Shown: positions 1-5,178 of the stretch, piece after piece
How positions within the stretch are numbered: the first letter of the stretch is position 1
How the letters are laid out: the number at the start of each line of letters is the position of its first letter
Origin: JAWLGW01 sp964569055
Lineage (GTDB): Bacteria > Planctomycetota > J058
DNA length: 5,178 nt
Reading direction: 5' to 3'
NCBI GenBank assembly: GCA_964569055.1
Contig: CAZMSZ010000487.1
Location: 1 to 5,178 of the forward strand
Made by a program: the position numbers and the translations under genes
The notes under the pieces: model-generated
What the model was told of the DNA's origin: nothing
Database searches by the model: none
The model's input: the letters and a program-made list of their open reading frames with translations, nothing else

Positions 1-47
1 GCGCGTGGCCCGGGCCGTCTCTCTCGATCGCGTGTGGGAGCGCGGCC

Positions 48-446
48 TTACGCGCTCAGCAGGTCGTAGCGCGTGCGCGCGCGCCGCAGGCGCTCCTCGA
101 CCTCGGCCAGCTCGGGGCCGCTGGCCGCCTTGCCGACCGCCTCGGCGACGGCCTGCTGGGCCTCGTCGAGCTCCTTCTTGGCGGCGGCGGGGTCGCCCTC
201 GGGGAGCGCGGCCCCGCCGGCGAGCACCGTCACCTGGTCGTCCTGGACCTTGACGAACCCGCCGTAGACGCCGATCCGGTGGGTCTTGGCGCCGTCGAAC
301 ACGCGGGCCACCCCGTGGCCGAGCCGCGCGATCAGCGGGGCGTGGCCGGGGAGGATCCCGATCTCGCCGTCCCAGGCCGCGAGCGCGACCTGCTCGGCCT
401 TGCCGTCGTAGAAGCTGGCGTCCGGCGTGACGATGGTGACCTGCAT
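48..446 (-). CDS. atpC: ATP synthase F1 epsilon subunit
   Basis: Epsilon binds gamma and the c-ring in the central stalk and commonly limits wasteful ATP hydrolysis through its mobile C-terminal helices. The 132 residues match the family (about 130-140). The N-terminal beta-sandwich (about 1-84) shows VTPDASFYDGKAEQV, the hallmark DGEIGILPGHAPLIARL (26-42) and GGFVKVQDDQVTVLA (62-76). A Pro/Gly-containing turn leads to a two-helix C-terminal domain (about 86-130) ending ERLRRARTRYDLLSA. Both domains are present, so this is a full-length epsilon rather than the short form without the hairpin. The ATG at 446 begins at the usual MQVTIVTPD position with AGTAGG upstream. Unlike the other genes it is separated from its upstream neighbour by 319 bases, mostly a repeat-bounded element, so it may be expressed at a different level from beta. 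Confidence 0.96.
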   Translation of the reverse strand: MQVTIVTPDASFYDGKAEQVALAAWDGEIGILPGHAPLIARLGHGVARVFDGAKTHRIGVYGGFVKVQDDQVTVLAGGAALPEGDPAAAKKELDEAQQAVAEAVGKAASGPELAEVEERLRRARTRYDLLSA

Positions 447-454
447 GATGGATA

Positions 455-460
455 CCTACT
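455..460 (-). promoter_or_regulatory. atpC: Ribosome binding site of atpC
   Basis: AGTAGG on the minus strand lies 8 bases before the atpC ATG, a suitable spacing for a Shine-Dalgarno site. It is outside the 480-732 element, so that insertion leaves translation initiation of epsilon intact. A stronger-looking AGGAG (741-745) lies on the far side of the element, too far away to serve atpC. Confidence 0.55.
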
Positions 461-479
461 CGGCGAGACGATCACTCGT

Positions 480-528
480 GAAGACAATACGGAATATCAA
501 CAGAGAATATCAATCCGAATATCAATGG
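480..528 (+). repeat. Left terminal inverted repeat (atpC side)
   Basis: The outer 21 bases (480-500) match the reverse complement of 712-732 at 20 of 21 positions. The inner part matches more loosely and needs small gaps. Within this arm the motif GAATATCAA occurs three times (492-500, 505-513, 517-525) at spacings of 13 and 12 bases. Confidence 0.8.
484..513 (-). promoter_or_regulatory. atpC: Possible outward promoter for atpC in the left terminal repeat
   Basis: On the minus strand TTGATA (508-513), five of six to a sigma70 -35 box, is followed after 18 bases by TATTGT (484-489), four of six to a -10 box. Transcription would start a few bases downstream and run into atpC, whose start codon is at 446. 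It lies in the most AT-rich part of the window. The TTGATA copies are also part of a repeated motif, so the resemblance may be incidental. Sigma preferences of this organism are unknown. Confidence 0.3.
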
Positions 529-623
529 AAGGCCGCTGTCGCTCGATGCCTCGGCGCCTCTCGCGAAGTGAAGGCCGCTGTCGCTGATTGCCGAGCGCCT
601 CGATGAGTAAGGCCGCTCTCGCT
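529..623 (+). repeat. Three short direct repeats inside the element
   Basis: AAGGCCGCTGTCGCT occurs exactly at 529-543 and 571-585, and once with one change (CTCTCGCT) at 609-623. Start-to-start distances are 42 and 38 bases. The first two repeats are followed by related spacers containing GCGCCT. A further inverted copy of the GCTGTCGCTC part lies at 674-683. This looks like internal amplification within the element, not a CRISPR array, because the repeats are too short and the spacers are similar to one another. Confidence 0.75.
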
Positions 624-682
624 CGCTGACGGCATCGGACGCCTGCGAAGCTCTCCGGTAGGGGCCCTCCCGGGAGCGACAG

Positions 683-732
683 CCATTCTGGCATTCCAAT
701 TAATATTGTTATTGATATTCCGTGTTGTCTTC
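683..732 (-). repeat. Right terminal inverted repeat (atpD side)
   Basis: This is the partner of the 480-528 arm, read in reverse complement. It has one intact GAATATCAAT copy (711-720, reverse complement) and one degraded copy (AATATTAAT on the minus strand, about 698-706). The inverted match continues inward: GAGCGACAGC at 674-683 is the exact reverse complement of GCTGTCGCTC at 535-544. A transcript across the whole element could therefore fold into a long imperfect stem. Confidence 0.75.
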
Positions 733-765
733 CTACCGTTTCTCCTGGCAGTTGGACCAGGGAGC

Positions 766-2199
766 CTACTTGGCCTTTCCTTCCTCCATGAGGCGCTTCG
801 CCTTGGCGCGGGCGTCGTCGATCGTGCCCACGTACTTGAACGCGTCCTCGGGCACGTCGTCCGCCTCGCCGTCGATGATCTGGCGGTAGGACTCGACCGT
901 GTCCTCGCGCTTGACGTAGACGCCCTTCATGCCGGTGAACGCCTCGGCCACGTGGAACGGCTGCGAGCAGAAGTTCTGGATGCGGCGGGCGCGCGACACG
1001 ACCAGCTTGTCCTCCTCGGACAGCTCGTCCTCGCCGAGGATCGCGATGATGTCCTGGAGGTCGCGGTTGCGCTGCAGGATCACCTGCACCCGCTTGGCGA
1101 CGTTGTAGTGGGTCGCGCCCACCACGTTCGGGTCGAGGATTCGGCTGGTCGAGTTGAGCGGGTCGATCGCGGGGTAGAGGCCCTTGGCCGCGATCGAGCG
1201 GTCGAGCACCGTGGTCGCGTCGAGGTGCGCGAACGTGGTCGCCGGCGCGGGGTCGGTCAGGTCGTCCGCGGGGACGTAGACCGCCTGCACCGAGGTGATC
1301 GCGCCCTTCTTGGTCGAGGTGATCCGCTCCTGCAGCGCGCCCATCTCGGTGGCCAGGGTCGGCTGGTAGCCGACGGCCGACGGCATGCGGCCGAGGAGCG
1401 CCGACACCTCCGAGCCCGCCTGGCTGAACCGGAACACGTTGTCGATGAACAGCAGCACGTCCGTGCCGCCGAGGTCGCGCAGGTACTCCGCCATGGTGAG
1501 CGCCGAGAGCGCCACGCGCAGGCGGGAGCCCGGCGGCTCGTTCATCTGGCCGAACACCATCACCGTGCGGGGGAGCACGCCCGACTCGTACATCTCGAGC
1601 CACAGGTCGTTCCCCTCGCGGGTGCGCTCGCCCACGCCGGCGAACACCGAGTAGCCGCCGTGCTGCTTGGCGACGTTGTTGATCAGCTCCTGGATCAGCA
1701 CCGTCTTGCCCAGGCCGGCGCCGCCGAACAGGCCGGTCTTGCCGCCGCGGGTGTACGGGGTGAGCAGGTCGACGACCTTGAGGCCGGTCTCGAACACCGC
1801 GGTCTTGGCCTCGAGGTCCTCGAACCGCGGGGGCGGCGCGTGGATCGGGCGGCGCTCCTTGACCTCGATCCGCGGCCCCTCGTCGATCGTGTCGCCGAGC
1901 AGGTTGAACACGCGGCCGAGCGTCTCGCGGCCGACGGGCACCGAGATCGGCGCGCCGGTGTCGACGATCTTGGCCCCGCGGATCAGGCCGTCGGTCGAGC
2001 CGAGCGCCACCGCGCGCACGCGGTTGCCGCCGAGGTGCTGCTGCACCTCGCCGGTGAGGCGCAGCTTGCGGCCGTCGATCTCGGCGTCGATGTGGAGCGC
2101 GTTGTAGATGTCGGGGAGGTGGCCCTCCTCGAACTCGGCGTCGAAGGTCGCGCCGATCACCTGGACGACGGTCCCGATCTTCTCTTGCGCAATCGCCAT
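766..2199 (-). CDS. atpD: ATP synthase F1 beta subunit (catalytic)
   Basis: Beta carries the three catalytic sites that make ATP from ADP and phosphate. The 477 residues match the usual length. The N-terminal barrel (about 7-85) contains IGTVVQVIGATFD. The P-loop is GGAGLGKT at 159-166, with catalytic K165 and T166. GVGERTREGNDL (188-199) contains catalytic E191 and R192. The Walker B aspartate is D253 in LLFIDN, followed by FRFSQAGSEVSALLGRMPS and LATEMG. The adenine-pocket tyrosine is Y342 in LYPAIDP. The DELSEED lever is exact at 391-397. One substitution stands out: the P-loop residue before GKT is Leu163 where nearly all beta subunits have Val (GGAGVGKT). The ATG start has AGAGAAG (2205-2211) five bases upstream. 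The TAG stop is followed, after 33 bases, by a MITE-like element that separates it from atpC. Confidence 0.98.
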   Translation of the reverse strand: MAIAQEKIGTVVQVIGATFDAEFEEGHLPDIYNALHIDAEIDGRKLRLTGEVQQHLGGNRVRAVALGSTDGLIRGAKIVDTGAPISVPVGRETLGRVFNLLGDTIDEGPRIEVKERRPIHAPPPRFEDLEAKTAVFETGLKVVDLLTPYTRGGKTGLFGGAGLGKTVLIQELINNVAKQHGGYSVFAGVGERTREGNDLWLEMYESGVLPRTVMVFGQMNEPPGSRLRVALSALTMAEYLRDLGGTDVLLFIDNVFRFSQAGSEVSALLGRMPSAVGYQPTLATEMGALQERITSTKKGAITSVQAVYVPADDLTDPAPATTFAHLDATTVLDRSIAAKGLYPAIDPLNSTSRILDPNVVGATHYNVAKRVQVILQRNRDLQDIIAILGEDELSEEDKLVVSRARRIQNFCSQPFHVAEAFTGMKGVYVKREDTVESYRQIIDGEADDVPEDAFKYVGTIDDARAKAKRLMEEGKAK

Positions 2200-2214
2200 G
2201 GCTACTTCTCTCGA

Positions 2215-2233
2215 GCCGCCGTCGGCCGGCGGC
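2215..2233 (-). other. Hairpin in the atpG-atpD spacer
   Basis: GCCGCC (2215-2220) can pair with GGCGGC (2228-2233) around a 7-base loop. It lies just upstream of the Shine-Dalgarno-like AGAGAAG (2205-2211) of atpD, which it leaves exposed. No T-tract follows, so it is not a recognisable terminator. At this GC content a six-base stem can occur by chance, so support is modest. Confidence 0.35.
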
Positions 2234-2260
2234 GCTGCGTGTCCTGGGGGCGCGGGCGCC

Positions 2261-3166
2261 CTACTTGAGGGCCTCGGCGCCGCCGAGCACCTCGAGGATC
2301 TCGTTGGTGATCTGGCTCTGGCGCGCCCGGTTGTACTCCATGCGGAGCGAGCGCCCGACCTCGGTCGCGTTCTCGCTCGCGTTCTTCATGGCCACCCGCC
2401 GCGCGATCTGCTCGGAGGTGGCCGCCTCGAGATAGACCCGGAACAGGTGGAGCTTGGCCTGCAGCGGGAACAGGGCGTCGAGGATCGCCTGCGGGTCGGG
2501 CTCGATCGTGAACACCGGCCGGGCCTGCCCCGCGCTCTTGGCCTCCGCCTCGGCCTCCTCCTCCCCGCCGCCGGGCGCGATCGGGAGCATGGTCTCGACC
2601 ACCGGCGCCTGCCGGCCGGCCGAGTAGTAGTGCGTGTAGATCACGTCGACCCGGTCGACCTCGCCCGAGAGGAACATGCCGATCAGGCGGTCGGCCACCT
2701 TCTCGACCTCGGCGAAGGGCGGCCGGTCGTCGAACTGGGTGTAGCCGGGGCGCTCGTGGGGGATCCGCTGGAACTTGAGCCAGTTGAGCCCCTTCTTGCC
2801 GCTCGGGATGAGGTGGACCTCCTTCCCCTCGGCGATCAGGCGGGCCCGGTGATCGCGCGCGAGGCGGAGCGTGTTGCCGTTGTAGCCGCCGCACAGGCCG
2901 CGGTTGCTGACCACGACCAGCAGCGCCACCTTGTTCACCGGCCGCTGCTCGAGCAGCGGGTGGAGCGCGCCGCCCTCGCGGTCGTCGCCCGCCTTGCGCG
3001 CCTGGCCGGCGATCTCGGCCAGGGCGTGGAAGTAGGGGAGCGCCCGCTTGATGCGGTTCATGCACGCCTGCGACTTCGCGGTGGCGATCAGCTCCATCGT
3101 CCGCGTGATCTTGGACGTGTTCTTGACCGACTTGATCCGCCGCTTGATGTCGCGCAGGTTCGCCAT
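2261..3166 (-). CDS. atpG: ATP synthase F1 gamma subunit (central rotor shaft)
   Basis: Gamma is the asymmetric coiled-coil shaft that turns inside alpha3-beta3 and couples the c-ring to catalysis. The protein has 301 residues (family about 285-290). The N-terminal helix carries the hallmark RIKSVKNTSKITRTMELIATAK (residues 10-31). The Rossmann-like core has VVSNRGLCGGYN (85-96) and APVVETMLPI (187-196). The C-terminal helix has EYNRARQSQITNEILEVLGGAEAL (277-300). A short acidic segment, GGGEEEAEAEAKSAGQ (199-214), replaces the usual variable linker and accounts for part of the extra length. I chose the ATG at 3166 because MANLRDIKRRI is where family members begin. An in-frame GTG at 3190 would add eight unconserved residues (MEGSKDPT) and has no ribosome site before it. 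The GGAAGG at 3183-3188 sits rather far (16 bases) from the ATG, so initiation may be weak or coupled. A 61-base spacer separates it from atpD. Confidence 0.95.
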   Translation of the reverse strand: MANLRDIKRRIKSVKNTSKITRTMELIATAKSQACMNRIKRALPYFHALAEIAGQARKAGDDREGGALHPLLEQRPVNKVALLVVVSNRGLCGGYNGNTLRLARDHRARLIAEGKEVHLIPSGKKGLNWLKFQRIPHERPGYTQFDDRPPFAEVEKVADRLIGMFLSGEVDRVDVIYTHYYSAGRQAPVVETMLPIAPGGGEEEAEAEAKSAGQARPVFTIEPDPQAILDALFPLQAKLHLFRVYLEAATSEQIARRVAMKNASENATEVGRSLRMEYNRARQSQITNEILEVLGGAEALK

Positions 3167-3190
3167 GGTGGGGTCTTTGCTGCCTTCCAC

Positions 3191-3211
3191 GCCGCGGGCG
3201 AGGCCCGCGGC
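3191..3211 (-). other. Second GC-rich hairpin upstream of atpG
   Basis: A perfect 9-base stem, GCCGCGGGC (3191-3199) with GCCCGCGGC (3203-3211), has the 3-base loop GAG. It lies 8 bases after the first atpA-atpG hairpin and ends 24 bases before the preferred atpG ATG. No T-run follows. Its 3' edge abuts a possible upstream GTG start for atpG and would occlude the area just upstream of that start. This supports use of the downstream ATG. It may tune gamma translation or transcript stability. Confidence 0.6.
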
Positions 3212-3219
3212 GAGCGTGA

Positions 3220-3242
3220 GCGGGCCGGCCGGGCCGGCCCGC
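3220..3242 (-). other. GC-rich hairpin just after the atpA stop
   Basis: A perfect 10-base inverted repeat (3220-3229 pairing with 3233-3242) encloses a 3-base loop. It begins five bases after the atpA stop codon on the transcript. No T-tract follows on the minus strand, so it does not meet the usual intrinsic terminator definition. It could stabilise the 3' end of atpA message or mark an RNA processing site between alpha and gamma. The pairing is directly visible; the role is inferred. Confidence 0.6.
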
Positions 3243-3247
3243 GGGCG

Positions 3248-5125
<1,878 letters not shown>

Positions 5126-5130
5126 GGGCT

Positions 5131-5178
5131 TTACGCTCTCTTGAGGGCGAATTTCAGGGAGTCGAGCTTCGACTTCAG
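5131..5178 (-). CDS. atpH: ATP synthase F1 delta subunit, C-terminal end only (partial)
   Basis: Only the last 15 codons and a TAA stop are in the window; the rest of the gene lies beyond the right edge. The translated tail reads LKSKLDSLKFALKRA. This fits the end of the delta subunit, where a conserved strand is followed by a 'G-S-x-x-x-K-L-x-x-L-K' helix. Delta (OSCP in mitochondria) joins the top of the alpha3-beta3 hexamer to the peripheral stalk b subunits on the cytoplasmic side of the membrane. The stop is 5 bases before the atpA start, which suggests translational coupling and is the usual atpH-atpA arrangement. The identification rests on this short tail plus gene order. The family is well supported by position, but nothing can be said about the rest of the protein. 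Confidence 0.85.
   Translation of the reverse strand: MKSKLDSLKFALKRA

Larger units (their letters stand above)
480..732. mobile_element. MITE-like element inserted between atpD and atpC
   Basis: A 253-base stretch is bounded by imperfect inverted repeats of about 50 bases. It starts with GAAGACAATACGG on the plus strand at 480 and ends with its near-mirror CCGTGTTGTCTTC at 732. The match stops abruptly at GAAGAC/GTCTTC: the outside flanks do not pair. The ends are AT-rich in an otherwise very GC-rich operon. There is no transposase and no credible protein, so if mobile it is non-autonomous. Removing it leaves a 66-base atpD-atpC spacer, close to the other spacers here. I see no convincing target-site duplication; flanks CACTCGT and CTACCGT share only four of seven positions. 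Alternatives are an old hairpin-forming intergenic repeat of the REP or BIME kind, or a lineage-specific attenuator. No family is recognised. Confidence 0.6.

Noticed and set aside
1..47. Terminator after atpC
   Set aside because: There is only a 10-base palindrome, GGCCCGGGCC (7-16), with no room for a loop and no T-tract. The region is too short and cut by the window edge.
529..623. CRISPR-like array
   Set aside because: There are only three 15-base repeats, the spacers resemble one another, spacing is uneven and no cas genes are present.
472..699. Small minus-strand frame of 75 codons inside the repeat element
   Set aside because: It has a TTG start with no ribosome site. Its repeated SDSGL-like pieces simply follow the internal DNA repeats, and it spans the inverted repeats. 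Nothing suggests a real protein.
473..739. Target-site duplication around the element
   Set aside because: The flanks CACTCGT (473-479) and CTACCGT (733-739) agree at only four of seven positions, which is not better than expected for related-looking short strings.
497..1603. Minus-strand open frame of 368 codons overlapping atpD and the element
   Set aside because: It is an out-of-frame shadow of atpD running on into the repeat element. The product is Arg/Gly/Pro-rich with no family features.
706..2268. Long plus-strand open frame of 520 codons antisense to atpD
   Set aside because: It is the mirror of a high-GC gene. Its translation is dominated by Arg, Ala, Leu, Val, His and Asp with no domain pattern, while the opposite strand encodes an unmistakable beta subunit.
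2202..3065. Minus-strand open frame of 287 codons overlapping atpG
   Set aside because: It is an alternative-frame shadow of gamma with Pro/Arg/Gly-rich translation. The true frame carries all gamma hallmarks.

Overview
The window holds most of the F1 part of an F1Fo ATP synthase operon, all read on the minus strand. From right to left it carries the last 15 codons of atpH (delta), then atpA (alpha), atpG (gamma), atpD (beta) and atpC (epsilon). This is the classic bacterial H-A-G-D-C order. The Fo genes and most of atpH lie beyond the right edge. Only 47 bases follow atpC on the left, and no clear terminator is visible in them.

The DNA is very GC-rich, with strong G/C preference at third codon positions, which also produces long antisense shadow reading frames. 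The alpha N-terminal part (VQAGELVEF, GMALNLE) and the delta C-terminus (SKLDSLKFAL) resemble alphaproteobacterial-type F1 proteins. Alpha carries a large insertion and beta has an altered P-loop residue, so I do not assign a phylum. A high-GC bacterium from a less-sampled lineage is the safest reading.

Two things stand out. First, alpha is 625 residues instead of about 500-515. Roughly 100 extra residues (about 308-413) sit in frame between the conserved SRLLER segment and the conserved GGSLTALPIIETQ strand, and there is a short Lys-rich C-terminal tail. All nucleotide-binding and arginine-finger motifs are kept. Second, the otherwise compact operon (spacers of about 5, 81 and 61 bases) is opened between atpD and atpC by a 253-base AT-ended element (480-732). 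It has about 50-base imperfect terminal inverted repeats, tandem GAATATCAA motifs and three internal direct repeats. It looks like a MITE (a small non-autonomous transposon-like element). Removing it leaves a 66-base spacer, in line with the others. The element separates the inhibitory epsilon subunit from beta and could change epsilon expression.

Functionally, alpha3-beta3 forms the catalytic hexamer, gamma is the rotor shaft, delta ties the hexamer to the peripheral stalk, and epsilon sits on gamma and regulates ATP hydrolysis. The atpA-atpG and atpG-atpD spacers both hold GC-rich hairpins without T-tracts. These are more likely to be transcript processing or translation-tuning structures than terminators.
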